Shown: positions 31,715 to 43,463, counted from the first letter of the stretch. The stretch: 64,000 nt of DNA from Cryptomeria japonica (GCF_030272615.1 NC_081414.1:908367009-908431008), one strand, 5' to 3'. Program-made: numbers and translations. The notes: a model not told the origin generated them from the letters alone.

Positions 31715-34700
31715 ATGGCTCCTAAAAGAGAATTTTCTGGCAAAGTTAACTATTTAGAAAGGAGTGTGTGTGATGATTTTTTAGAATAGTTGACGTTGTC
31801 AACTAATCAGGCATCAAAGGCAAAAGAGTTAGTGCCCAAGGCTCCCCGTCTAAAGATAGGAGAAGGATTATATGACAAGGGTAATTGGTTGAGAGACACA
31901 CAGGTTGGACTGTTAGGGTTGGGGTTGTTTAAAGTTGGATTCGGAATGAGAAATTCTCCTGCCCCGCAAAACTGTATCTGGGAACTAGATGTCAGGAAAT
32001 TAGTTGTCCCAGGAGTATTTATGGACACAGATTTGCTAACCCAAATGGTGCTCAACTATGATCCAGTCACAAGAAGCATTCAGGATGTAAATGGGAAAAC
32101 CCTTGTTTAAATTAATGCTGAAGAGTTTAGGACAGCATTTAGGCTTAATGAGTTTACAAACTTTCTAGAACCTATAAACTTCACATCATTAGCCCAAATT
32201 TACGGTGCATAGAGGAGTCATCTCAGGAATGGGCCTCTCAAGGAATTTTTTGTAAAAATAGTAGGGTTAACAGTTGTAGAACCCAACACACAGGAGCCCT
32301 TTTCATTAAGTATGTTCACCCTAAGGGCTAAAGGAATGTATTGGGCACTTTGCCAAGTTTTGGGAGAAGATGCTGAAGCAAATATGCCAAATCTTTACTT
32401 GTTAATGATTTCCCAGATTCTGAATCCTTCTCTTGCAATTACATTTGATTATGCCTCTTTTATTGTTGATGCTATCCATGGAGGGTTGATAGGAATCAAG
32501 AATGGAAAGGTGGACAGGCCTTTCAGATGGTACTCACTCCTAATGCATCTTTTTCTCTTCAAAGGTGGAGATTACTTTGCCAGTGGATTGGACCTTGTTA
32601 AGGAGAAGGAAGGAGAAAAAATGCCGGTACAATTATGGAGTATTGTGTTGTCATGGGATAGAGAGGATGCCAGTTTTCTGAAGTTTGATAAATATTTTGC
32701 ATCAAAGATAAGGACTCTCCTCTGCTTTGACAACCCAAGAATCCCCAAAGTTCTTCTGGAATTCATGAGACCAAAAGATTTCGCAGTAAACATAAAAATT
32801 GTTTATAACTGGGGTGACATTTACTTGTATCCAGTCTTCACAGTTTTCAGAGTTTTTGGTTTTAGGGGCACCTCATTTCTGTTACCTTACCAGGTCCCTC
32901 TCAAAGTGGGAATCGCAGAGATCCTTAGACAAATTGGTGGCTTGCAAGAGGCAGAGTTGAGAGGCAGGGGTAAAGGGACTATTTTCCTTGCAGCTACCAT
33001 AGCTCACCAATTTGTAATAACAAAAGGAGGCTGGAATTGCTTTGAGGATTTCCTCAAGCCTTATCATTTGTCCACTGCAGTGTCCAGGTGTACTGATCCA
33101 GAGGACTTCTTCAACGGTATGTTTAGGAAGAAGGTAGCTTGCAGAGGTAAGCCTCATCAATTCCAATTTCCCTTTAGACCTCATCAGAAATGAGTTTGAT
33201 CTAGATGAACAGGAGCTAAGGAAAGAGAAGTGGGTGGCTTATAAGAAAGCTTTGGATTTTGTGCATCAGTTTGATGCTAGCTATGACCTATTGTCTAGCT
33301 TTTTCCCACTGGAAGAGAAAATGAAGTTTTTGATTATTTTCTTTAAGATTTCATGCAGACACTGAAGGAGAAAAGGGAAGCTATAATTAAGAGAAACCTT
33401 GAGAAGGCAAGAATGATCCTTAGTAGGTCAGCTTCTAGCAAGCCAATCCCTCCTGGTGATTACACACTACATAAGAAATCAGGTTATAGTGTGCTAGTGC
33501 CTACAACCGGGGAGCCCTCTACTTCCAAAGGAAGGAGGAAGATACAAGATGTCATCAACATCCAAGAGAGCCCAAAGAAGCAAAGGGTGGGGAAAGAAAT
33601 ACAATCAGATACACATTTGTATTCCCCATCCCAATCCCCTATTCATATAGGAAATGAGCAAGCAGCAACTGAGCAACTTCTACAATTGGGTAGTCTAGGG
33701 GAAATTGCATACACCTATGATGAAGTGGAGAAAGGGATGCCGGAAAAACCCATTGCTGCTGGAATGGATATTACCTCCACTGAACTTAAAGGCCAGGAGT
33801 GGGATCTTGAGATAAAGCAGGCAAGTAGTGCCTTTCTAGTTGATAACAATTTTGTCACATCAGAAGCATTTATGCGGTTTATATGGAAACAACACATAGA
33901 TATATATAATGCTAGATGTGAAACAAGAAAGGCTGAGCAGCCCAATAAAGATCCAGCCCTAGTGGAAGAGGAAATAAAGCAAGAGATGATGGAAGAATTC
34001 AAAACCATCACCCCTGAGTAGGGAAGAGACTTGGTAGCACAAGCTGAAGTGCTTATATTACCCAAATGGGATATTGCAGATGCCCTGGTACTAGATGCAG
34101 TAAGAAAAGAGACTAAACCTATGGAAGGGGTTACTTTCTATAAGGACAATGCTGCACTTGTCATGTGGTCTCTCAAGAGAAATGAGAGTAAGAAAAGCAA
34201 AGACACCCCAAGGTCAAGTTACCTTGATGGAATGATGGTGAAGAGAGTGCAGAGTACAGGGGTAGTAGAGGCCGCTAGCACTATGTTGGAGACTGCAAAA
34301 TTCAGTGTTGCAGTAGCAGAGAAGGAAGCCAAAGAGAAAGAGGCCCTCCAAATCAAGTTGGAAACAGTTTTAAAGGCCTATAATAGTGCCAAGGAGGAAG
34401 TAAGAGGTAAGGATAGCATCATTGCCAAACTGCAGAGCCAGCTGACTGGACAATACCATCAAGGTGAGTCTTCAACACTGATGATCTCCTCTTCTCCTGT
34501 AAGATCTCCACCTACTAGCCCTATTATTGAGTTTCCACCATCTCCAGCACCCTCTAGCTCTCAAATGGTTGAAATTACTCCTCAAGAATTGGAAAACTTG
34601 AAACAGGCTCAGGCCTTATATGCAAAGAAGTATGAGGAGAGAGTAAGGGCCACAATTTCTAGTTTTGCAGATACAATAAATGCCTCATTGCTCTACAACA

Positions 34701-35368
34701 ATGTAGGTAAAATTATGGAAATATGGAATGAGCTCAGGAGAGACAAGGCCATTTTGACGCCTATTTTTGACAGACAGAGGCCTAGGGAGCAAGATTTAGA
34801 GTTTATGTGTGTATCCCGCGATGAAGCAAGGGCCAATCCTATAATTAAATCCACTTCTGATGTCGCTAAAATCTAAATACAATTAGTAGCAGAGGTGGAT
34901 AATTTGGATAGGAAGGTCAATTTGTGCAAGAAGGAATACACTGACCAAGTTTTTGAGTTGCTCCCAAGAGTTTTTACTAGCCCGGATCAGTTAAATGACA
35001 AACAAATGTGGCTTAAGGAGATAGAAACTAAATTGTCAGCAAGAGTTAAAGGAATTATTGATCTTGATGATGCTTCTTTCTTTGTTGTGACAATACAAGA
35101 GATAGAGAAAATTAAGTCACATTATTCTTTTCTCAATTCAGAAGTCAATAAAATGAGAAATTCTTGGAAAAGGTTGACTAAGACTAAAGATAAAGCGATT
35201 AATTTCTCATGGCCGACAAAAGAAGTGTATAATGAGTGGACAATTAAATATTGCACCCATGATCTGGAATAGTTGGAGAGCGTCCCTAAAAAGATAGAAG
35301 AGGTTGCAACCGAAGAACCTGTTGAAGAATCTGCAAAGGCTGATACTGCTTTTGCGAAAAGTTTGTAA
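31715..35368 (+). pseudogene. LTR-encoded protein of element C (5' LTR copy)
   Basis: A frame of about 1,218 codons inside the LTR, starting MAPKREFSGKVNYLERS, with a start conserved in element A. The first 480 or so residues look globular (LVVPGVFMD, YDPVTRSIQ, NGKTLV, DRPFRWYSLLMHLFLF, NPRIPKVLLEF, YNWGDIYLYPVFTVFRVFGF, EILRQIGG). Next comes a basic, Ser/Pro-rich part with SPKKQRVGKE, a possible nuclear signal. LILPKWDIADALVLDAVRK and a long charged helical region follow (about 34290-34450 and 34580-35270), and the end is near FAKSL. Breaks: stops at 31787, 32108, 32210, 34019, 34874 and 35270; a frameshift near 33170 is shared with the other LTR. Function unknown; not homologous to gag or pol by eye. 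Confidence 0.78.
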
Positions 35369-36285
35369 CCTCTTTACTCTGAAAGAAATGATTGTAACAA
35401 ACTCTCCTTGAGAAGTCCGAAGCTTTGTGCATCCATGTTGTTATAAATGGATACTAGGACTAGAGGATAAGGGATCGTAAAAAATTGTAAGAAAACGCTG
35501 CAGAAATTTATCTGAGCTTTTCTAAGTCTAATGGAGAATACTCGAAATTTCTTGTAATATTTCTTGAACTAAATATCAATATACAGACCATTGGTTTTGA
35601 GTAAAGCTTTGTGTTGTCTTCGAGTGTGTTTACAAATTTGTTTACTGCTTTCATTCTGAATAATCTAGGATTGTTTTGTTTGAATGGAATTGCAAAGCAA
35701 TTTTAGTAGAAGTGTTCGTTAGCTTTTCTCTTTAGGAGGGAAATTAAAGAGGCGGGGATCACTCATACCAGTAAACTCTTTGGAAGGAACTTTGAATTTT
35801 GATGACCATAGCTTGGTTTGGAATGCTTGAATTCTTGTAGGTGTCAGGCATATACAAGGATTAATAGAAACCAAGCCGACAGGAAGCATAAAGATGTTTT
35901 GTTTGAGGAGTCTTATTTGAGTTTAGATGACTTTGTGACCTTGGATAAGGCACTAGTATTAATTGAAGTTGTTTATTGCATGTTTTGTTGATCGAAATGC
36001 TGAACTTAAGTACAATTTCCATTCTTTGCTTTCAGTTGATTTCAAGGTGAATAGATCCATTGGTTTTCTGGACTAGTTTGCTGTGGGTTTATGTTTGAAA
36101 GCGTGAATTTAATTCACAAAGGTATACCCACCTGGGCTCTGAGTAAGCCCGAAGTGTAGAAGGTCTAATCAAACCTTATCATATGTTGTCTTGAGAATTT
36201 CCTTATCTTTGATGTCTCTTCTGCACCAAGCTTTAAACCATATTATTTTAAGGATGTTAAAGAGAATCAGATTTTGAAGACAACA
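35369..36285 (+). other. Element C LTR: region behind the LTR gene (3' end and U5)
   Basis: No gene is seen. It would contain the polyadenylation site and U5. I see no perfect AATAAA; AACTAAATATC near 35568 is a weak candidate. Confidence 0.4.
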
Positions 36286-36289
36286 AATG

Positions 36290-36307
36290 TGGTGACTCTG
36301 GTGGGGA
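36290..36307 (+). other. Element C primer-binding site
   Basis: TGGTGACTCTGGTGGGGA, four bases behind the LTR. It is close to the Arg-tRNA-type site I associate with Tat/Ogre elements (16 of 18 to the form I recall). Confidence 0.65.
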
Positions 36308-36483
36308 GAGTTACAATAAAGATATAAGCATAGATCTGTGTTGAGGCTTGTAAAGAAAATTATTGTGTGTTTGTGGATAAGATTGCTTGTTTTCATTATT
36401 CCCATAGTTTTGTGGGTGGCGACTTTGTTACTTTGAACCAGTCCTTGTGAGATATAAATCTTTCTGAAAGGAAGACAAGCAAG

Positions 36484-38694
36484 ATGCAAGGAGCAAAAAA
36501 CACAAGATCATTCATGAAGAAACATCCTTGTGAAACTTTGCAAGAAGGTTTGCCAGAATAGTCACGGAGACGCCAGAAGAGATCCGTGTTGCATGAGCCA
36601 TCAAATGCTACTTGGGTGCAGAAAAATAATACTACTGGTAAGATGCTTGACCGACCTATTTATGCAAAGTCTAATTCATCTTCCAGAGATTCAGAGCATG
36701 ATATCTTAGGTTTTCATTCGGGATTGTTTGGAAATATTGATGATGCACCTATTTTAAATCAAGATCTATCTCATGCTAGTGTTTCTGCAAAAGATAGAAC
36801 GAGTTCAAATGCAATTAGGCACTCTGTTCCTAGGACAATTGATGGGAACATTAGTCTGATTGACATAGATCAAGTTAATGCATCAGACTCTGAAGAAAAC
36901 TTCCCTAATGAGGATAAAGTGTCTCAAGAGATTGGAGATTTAAATAAAAGAGTCCATCATTTAATCTCCCTAAGATCCCAAAAGGAGGCAAATAAGGAGA
37001 AGGAAGTTAAAGCCAAATTAATGGAAAGAGATAAGCTTCTCAGACAGATAGCTGATCTTGAAATGCTTGCTAAGGAAAAAGAAAAAAGTGATGAGGAAGG
37101 CCCTGTGATTAGGGAAATCCTAATCCCTAAAACTAGACAAGCTTGTAAGTCAGTAGCCCAGCCAATTAGGGAAGTATTAAATGACTCCCAGCCTCCTAAA
37201 GCTAATTTAGATAAAGGAAAACAGAAATGGGTAGATGATGGAATAGAATCTAAAACTGCAGAAGAGATCTCTCATAGGATTCTAGCACATGAGAGAGAGA
37301 TGGAAAGGATGAGGAAGGAAAAGGAAGATCTCCAAATGGAATTGAAAAAGGCCGAGTTAGAAGCAGCGAATCAAGAAGTAAAAAGAAAGATTAACTACTT
37401 AAAGGCTCCCCCTATTACATTCCCATCAGAAGATCTTAGCAAGCCTAATCCCCAACACATTTCATTTCCTCAGGTTAATGCTCAACCTGCAGTATAGGCC
37501 AATATTACCTCAGTAAGCCAACTACCTGTGAATAAATAATACACCCCAGCACCTCAATCTCCAATCCCAAAAGCTAGAATGACCATGGGAAATAATAGTG
37601 CTATTACCCCTTTTCAAAGAAGGCCCATCAATCTGGAACAATATAGACAATTGTTCTTTGATGGGATCCCAGGATATCCAAATCATGTTCCCATTGAGCT
37701 AAGAGACAGACTCCATAAATTTGTTGGGAACAATGCAATTAGTGCTGAGGAACATCTGAAATCTTTTGGGGATTTAATAAATGATTATGAGATAGCAGAT
37801 GAAGATGTTATTATAAAACTATTTGTTCAATCCCTGGTTGATGATGCAAGAGATTGGTACAAAGGTCTTCCAGTAAATAGCATAGGTTCATGGGAGGATT
37901 TTAAAAATTGCTTTCAAGAGCAGTATGGTGACAAGACTAATGTGAGTTTCATGCTAAATGAGTTCAACAACATTAGAAAATCTGAAAATGAAATGGTCAC
38001 TGATTTCAATACCAGATTCCAGAAAGCTATGCACAGATTGTATCAGGTGATGAGGCTAGATGACAACATTTGTCTAAATACATATTACAATGCATTTGAT
38101 TCCAAGATGGCCTATATCTTAAGAGATAAAAACCCCCATAATTTGAGAGATGCTTTTAGAATTGCCATAAATGTAGAGAGTAACAGAAAAGCATATGGAA
38201 AATTAGGAAGAAGGACAGATGGTAGATTATGACAAGAAACCAAATAGCAACCTAATAAAGTTGCCAAAGAGGATGATAAAATAGAGAAATTGGTTAATGC
38301 TATGAAAGATCTGACTGCTAAGGTTAACAAAAATGATAAACCTCATTATAACTGGCAAGATAGACCCCCTAGATTACATGATATGCCCTATAATACAAAT
38401 TGGAAGGATGGTAAACCCCAAATTGAGAAGCCCAAAATTACCCAAAGTCAAGACACACCAGATCCCTTGAAAGGGAAAACTGTTCACAATATAGAAAATA
38501 CTCCTTGGTGTATTGCTTGTGATGGACCACATTCCCCTCATCAGTGTGTAGTAGCTCAAGCTTTGGAAGAATCTATGAGACTAGAAGCAGAGCCTGACAT
38601 TAATATGTTTGAAACCACCATAGAAAGTGATGAGGAATCTGTGCAAAGTGAATACACTGATGTGCTGGATAATGAAAAGTTAGTGCAAGGATAG
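36484..38694 (+). pseudogene. Element C gag
   Basis: Capsid/nucleocapsid part of a single gag-pol frame. ATG 36484 (MQGAKNTRSF) is the first in frame behind the primer-binding site. An N-terminal region of about 350 residues has acidic and coiled-coil parts (SLRSQKEANKEKEVKAKLME and RILAHEREMERMRKEKEDL). The gag domain follows at about 37620-38190 (AEEHLKSFGDLI, DDARDWYKGLP, SWEDFKNCFQEQYG, NEMVTDFNTRF). The zinc knuckle is CIACDGPHSPHQC (38509-38547). Premature stops: 36559, 37495, 37537, 38230, 38245 and 38692; no net frameshift. Confidence 0.85.
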
Positions 38695-39825
38695 TTAGCC
38701 TTAGGTTGGCATCCTATATTGAATGTGGTAACAATTGAAGATGAAGAAGTTCATCTTAGAAGGCCCAGTGAGGAAGAAGTTAGAAATCTCACTAAGGCTG
38801 TAATTGCCAAAGCAAAACATAACTATAATCTAAGAAGCACCAAGAGAGACACTGATCAAGGTGAGCCAGGTTCTATGTTTGTAAAAGAAGTCACAAAAAG
38901 GGGGGCATCAAGAAGTGTTGCTACTTTTCCTAAGGTCAGTCAAGAAAAAATGGAACAAGTTAAAGATGTACCTAAAGACATAGATGATAAAAATGTTGGT
39001 GATGTACAAGGAGCAGAGACAGTGAAAAGGGCAAGTCAATTCAAAACAGAAAAAGTTAGGGTTAATACTGAAAAATGCAATAATTCTACATTTGATATGG
39101 CCCAAGCTTTAACTCAAATGAAAGTCACTATTCCATTAGTAGAATTGCTACAGATTAAAGAATATAAGGATGCAACTTTGTCTTTATTCTCTAGTATATC
39201 TGATAGTGACACAGTATTACCCACTGGTTTAGTTAAAGTTGGAAAGGATCAAGAGTTCCAATCCCCAGAGGTTTATGTTGGAACCACTATCACTCAGGAG
39301 CCTTCTCAGGTAGATCCCTTCTATGTTACTTTGTTAGTCAATAACCGGTTGATTAAAAACTACATGATAGATTCAAGAGTTGCTGCTAATGTAATGCCCT
39401 ATGGTGTTATGAAAGAATTAGGGTTATCAGTAACCACTGTGTATGGGAAATGCTATGCCATGGATAATAGAGAAGTACCTATGATAGGTACAATGAAAGA
39501 TGTAGAAGTAAAAATAGCAGCATTTCCTGAAGCCACTTACAAAATGGATGTTATTGTTACTGACACTAAACCCCACTATGGTATGTTACTTTCCAAACAA
39601 TGGGTAGCAGCAGTAGGGGGAAATGTCCAACTGGATTTATCTTATGCTACTATTCCTATTGGTGGTAATCAGGTCAAATTGTATAGAGAGCCACGAGCTC
39701 CTAGGGTAACTGAAAATGTAGACCCTAGTATGCTTAATTGTATGATTGTTGTAGATTTAGATAACTTTAGACTTCAACCAATTTCACCTCAATTGAAGAA
39801 TACTGCCCCCATTGTAGTCAAGCTA
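38695..39825 (+). pseudogene. Element C protease, catalytic DSG changed to DSR
   Basis: In frame with gag. An N-terminal spacer (to about 39260) precedes the protease core FYVTLLVNNRLIKNYMIDSR (39370-39378 encode D-S-R), then VMPYGVMKELGL, MLLSKQWVAAVGG and LDLSYATIPI. The family consensus is DSG/DTG; AGA for GGA is a single G-to-A change that should abolish activity. The segment itself has no stop over 369 codons up to TAA 39826. Confidence 0.8.
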
Positions 39826-39834
39826 TAAGCATAG

Positions 39835-40524
39835 CGGTATGGGTTGTGGCAGATGTATTTTGATGAAGCTTGCTCCAAAGAAGGATCTGGAGCAGGGGTT
39901 CTTTTTGTGTCCCTGTCAGGTATAACTTTTAAATACTCATTTTTATTGGCATTCCAGTGCATAAATAATACTGCAGAGTATGAAGCCCTGTTACTAGGAC
40001 TTGAGGTTGCAAAAAGGCATGGAATCTAACTGTTGAAAGTAATGGGGGATTCAGAATTGGTTGTTTCTGAGGTGAGATCTAAATATGCATCCAAAAATGA
40101 TAGATTGAAGCAGTATAAGCATGCTGTTTGGGATGTTATTGAGCATTCTGACGCATTCTCTATTAATTGGATAGAGCGAGCAAAAAATATTATGGCAGAT
40201 TTCCTAGCTAATGTTGCTTTGAAAAATGATGATGCAACGCTAACCGGTATTTCCACTGTGGAAATAAAATCTAGGCCTGCTATTCCTGATAATGTGTACA
40301 ATTGGCAAGTTTTTGCTGATGATGAAGATATTCTCAGGTTTATCCAATGTGTTGATGATTATGATGGACAAAAGATTGATTGTAATGCATTGGTGGAAGT
40401 GGTAGATAATAGACAGACAGTGTTTGGAAATGATGTTGTCCAGTTGGAAACAAATGAAATACCTAAAGGGATGGTAGAGCTGGAGAGCATGTTTAGTTAT
40501 AATGATAGTCATTTACATCAGTAG
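39835..40524 (+). pseudogene. Element C archaeal-type RNase H upstream of RT, plus linker
   Basis: LWQMYFDEACSKEGSGAGVLF has the first D (39862). NNTAEYEALLLGLEVAKRHG has the E (39982), VMGDSELVVSEV the second D (40048) and KNIMADFLANVA the last D (40198). All four catalytic acids are in place. TAA at 40027 is the only stop inside; TAA 39826 and TAG 39832 precede it. It is bracketed by protease and RT in the same frame, as in element B. A spacer of about 110 residues follows (NWQVFADDEDI, KGMVELESMFSY). Confidence 0.85.
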
Positions 40525-41610
40525 TCTACCACCAAGTTGGAAGAGTTAGAGGAGGTAAACCTGGGGACAGAATCATCCCCTAAGTTGGTATATATTGGAA
40601 AGAAATTACCCCCTCATGTCAGGACTAACCATATTAATTTATTGAAAAGGTATAATCATGTCTTTGCTTGGTCTTATGAAGACCTAAAGGCGTATAGACA
40701 AGATCTTTTTCAGCATGAAGTTCCTTTACTTTCAGATGCTAAGCCTTTCAGACAGAAACAGAGGCCTATCAATCCCTTGTTTGAAACTAAAATGCAACAA
40801 GAGTTGACCAAATTGAGAGAAAGGGGGATTATCAAACCAATAAGGCATTCTTCATGGGTCTCCAATTTGGTCCCAGTGAGGAAGAATAATGGAGACATCA
40901 GATTGTGTGTAGATTTTAGGAATCTAAATGTCGCTTCCTTGAAAGATAATTATTCATCCCCAAATATGGAAGCCATGCTACAAAGAGTGACAAGATGTGA
41001 TCTTTTATCCATGATGGATGGTTTCTCAGGATATAATCAAGTGTTGGTAAAGGAGTCTGAACAGTTTAAAATAGCTTCCACTACTCCATGGGGAACTTAT
41101 GTATATGTGAGAATGCCATTTGGATTAAAAAATGGAGGACCTACATTTCAGAGAGCTATGGATGTAGCTTTCAAAGAATTCATAAACATCATCATGCTGG
41201 TTTATCAAGATGATTTAACTTGTTTCTCTAAGAAAGCTGATGATCATTGTGGGCATCTAGAGAAGGTGTTCAATAAAGCCTTGGAATTTGGTGTATCACT
41301 GAATCCCAAGAAATGTCATTTTGGAGTCACTGAAGGAAAGTTATTGGGAGACATAGTTTCTAAGGAGGGGGTAAGAATAGACCCTGAAAGAATTGAAGCA
41401 ATCAATAGGGTGTCTGAACCTAAAAATGTGAAAGGTATCCAATCCTTTTTAGGAAAAGTAAATTTTGTCAGGAGATTCATTGCAAACTTCACAGAGATAG
41501 TGAAGCCTATTGTCAAATTACTTAAGAAAGACACAAAGTTTCATTGGGATCAAGAAGCTTCAAAAGCTTTTGCTGAGATTAAGAAGGCAATCCAGGAGGC
41601 ACTAGTGTTG
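40525..41610 (+). pseudogene. Element C reverse transcriptase (YQDD)
   Basis: The RT reads open through its whole length: HSSWVSNLVPVRKNNG, CVDFRNLNVASLKDNY, LLSMMDGFSGYNQVL, STTPWGTYVYVRMPFGL, the YQDD box at 41203-41214, then GKLLGDIVSKEGV and IQSFLGKVNFVRRFI. The unusual Q is shared with element A but encoded by CAA here and CAG there, so it looks inherited and kept. TAG 40522 precedes the segment. Confidence 0.88.
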
Positions 41611-42075
41611 AAATCCCCTGATTATAGTAAACCTTTTTCTCTGTTTTCTTTTGCTTCATATCATACGGTGGCTACAGTATTACTACAAAAGGACAATGAA
41701 GGATATGAACATCCCATAGCCTTCTATAGTAAATCTTTGCAAGCAGTAGAACTAAAATATGAAACCATGGAGAAACAAGCTTATGCCCTAGTTAAAGCTG
41801 TTAAGGCTTTTAGGCCATATCTAGTGAATGCAAACATCATTGCCTATGTCCCACATGCTGCAGTTAAAGATATTTTGTCTCAGTCTGAAGTTACTGAGAA
41901 GAGATGCAGATGGATTAATAGAATTCAGGAGTTCAACTTGGAGATAAAGATCACCAAATTGGTGAGAGGTTTAGGTTTGGCTAAGCTCATGACTGAGTCA
42001 AATCTCATGAATGTAGAAATACACAATGTTGAGGTTAGAGATGCTTCGGTCACTAGTATTGAGAGGCAACCCTAG
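41611..42075 (+). pseudogene. Element C RNase H remnant behind RT
   Basis: Well-preserved scaffold without stops (HPIAFYSKSLQAVELKYETM, AYALVKAVKAFRPYLVNANI, RCRWINRIQEFNLEIKI), but none of the four catalytic acids: LFSFASYHT for CDAS, EKQAYAL for EKELLAI, YVPHAAV for TDHxAL and LAKLMTES for ADALSR. Since the frame is open yet the acids are gone, the loss probably reflects a change of role to a structural connection domain. It ends at TAG 42073. Confidence 0.82.
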
Positions 42076-43329
42076 TACACAGAGATAATCCAAGTTTTGA
42101 GAGGTGATATACTCCTAGAAGAAATGACATACAATCAGAAAAGAACTCTGAAACTCAAGTCCCAAAGATATGTGCTCATTCAGTGTGATCTTTTCTGGAG
42201 AAACAAAGATGGAGAGTTACTAATGTGTTTGGATGAGTTTCAAGCTAAACAGGTGTTGACTGAAATGCATGATGGAGTATGTGGAGGTCACTATTCTGCT
42301 AAGACTACTGCTGGTAAGATAATACGGGCTGGGTATTATTGGCCCACCTTATTTAAAGATACCCATGCATATGTTCGGAGATGTGATCCATGTCAAAGAT
42401 TCTCATCCAAGCTCAAGTATGAAGGAGCCTTGCCCCTAAATCTAGTCTCTGTAGAAGCTCCTTTTGTTCAGTGGGGTATTGATTTTACTGGAGAAATTGT
42501 TGAGAAGTCAGGGAGAGGTCATGGATGGATCATAGTGGCCACTGATTATTTCACCAAATGGATAGAATCCATCCCTACAAGAAGAGCTACTAGTAAAATT
42601 GTCATTGATTTCCTGATGGATAATATTGTAACTAGATTTGGGACACCTGCAAAATTGGTGATGGATAATGCCATGTGTTTCAGATCAGAAGAATTTGTAA
42701 GCTTTTGTACTAGTCATGGTATACTTATGTCATACTCTTCACCTTATCACCCTCAGGGGAATGGGCAAGCAGAATCCAACAATAAAAGCCTGTTGAATAT
42801 CATCAAGAAAATCTTAGAAGAGAATAAAAGATCTTGGGATCAAAATTTGAAGTTAGCTTTGTGGGTAGATAGAATAACAATTAAAAAATCCATTGGAATG
42901 TCACCTTTTGAATTAGTTTATGGTGCCCAAGCCAGACTGCCGGTAAATAACCTTCTTCCAGTGTATAAGTTTTTGCAGAATGAAGATATGGAGGTATATG
43001 AACCAATGGAAAACAGAATGATCCAAATTGTAGAAATGGAGGAGCTTAGAGCTTTTGCCCATAAGAGAAATCCAAAGATCCAGTTGCAGTCAAAGTATCT
43101 TTTTGATAAAAGGACATCACTAAGGAAGTTTTGACTTGATGACATGGTTCTTCAGTGGAATGCAAAAGGACAGGATAAGGGAAAGCATAAGAAATTTGAA
43201 TCACTATGGATTGACCCTTTTGTGGTTTGTAACTTAAATGGTAAGGATTCATATTTCTTGAAGAATATGGATGATGAAATGCAAGAATTTCCAGTGCATG
43301 GACAATTCTTGAAGCATTATTTCTCTTAA
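42076..43329 (+). pseudogene. Element C integrase
   Basis: HHCC zinc domain MHDGVCGGHYSAK ... CDPCQRF (about 42266-42400). The catalytic core has D in WGIDF (42481), D in VMDNA (42664) and E in QAES (42772), with exact D-x35-E spacing. The C-terminal domain has IDPFVVCNLNG and HGQFLKHYFS at the end; no chromodomain. It has one premature stop (TGA 43132) and is otherwise open, so it may have been functional until recently. Confidence 0.88.
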
Positions 43330-43463
43330 ATGTCCATGCACGGTAGGTTCTTTGTTTGTACATATTTTGTTCTTTTCCTGCTTTTCTGTTTTGGTTTGTT
43401 TCTCCAGAGTTTCTGAGTTTTCTTGTGTTGACCTTGCGATCAACCATCCCCAATCAGAGCTGC
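43330..43463 (+). other. Element C 3' untranslated segment
   Basis: Ends CCCCAATCAGAGCTGC against the LTR. It shares the CCCCA...AGAGC motif with A and B and lacks a polypurine tract. Confidence 0.6.

Larger units (their letters stand above)
29698..36285 (+). repeat. Element C 5' LTR
   Basis: Matches 43464-50013 end to end. Two 60-base stretches compared by eye gave 4 and 2 mismatches. It contains tandem 278-bp repeats, a G-box palindrome, a TATA box and a long coding frame. Confidence 0.92.

Noticed and set aside
33145-33176. Short intron in the C LTR gene (GTAAGC ... CTTTAG) that would restore the frame
   Set aside because: It would be 31 bases, below any plausible plant intron. The A homologue has matching residues across the same stretch, so a simple frameshift fits better.
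31715-35368. Host gene captured by the element (transduction)
   Set aside because: No host family is recognised, no introns are seen, and related frames sit at the same LTR position in A and B, so it looks like an old element gene. Capture in a distant ancestor is not excluded.
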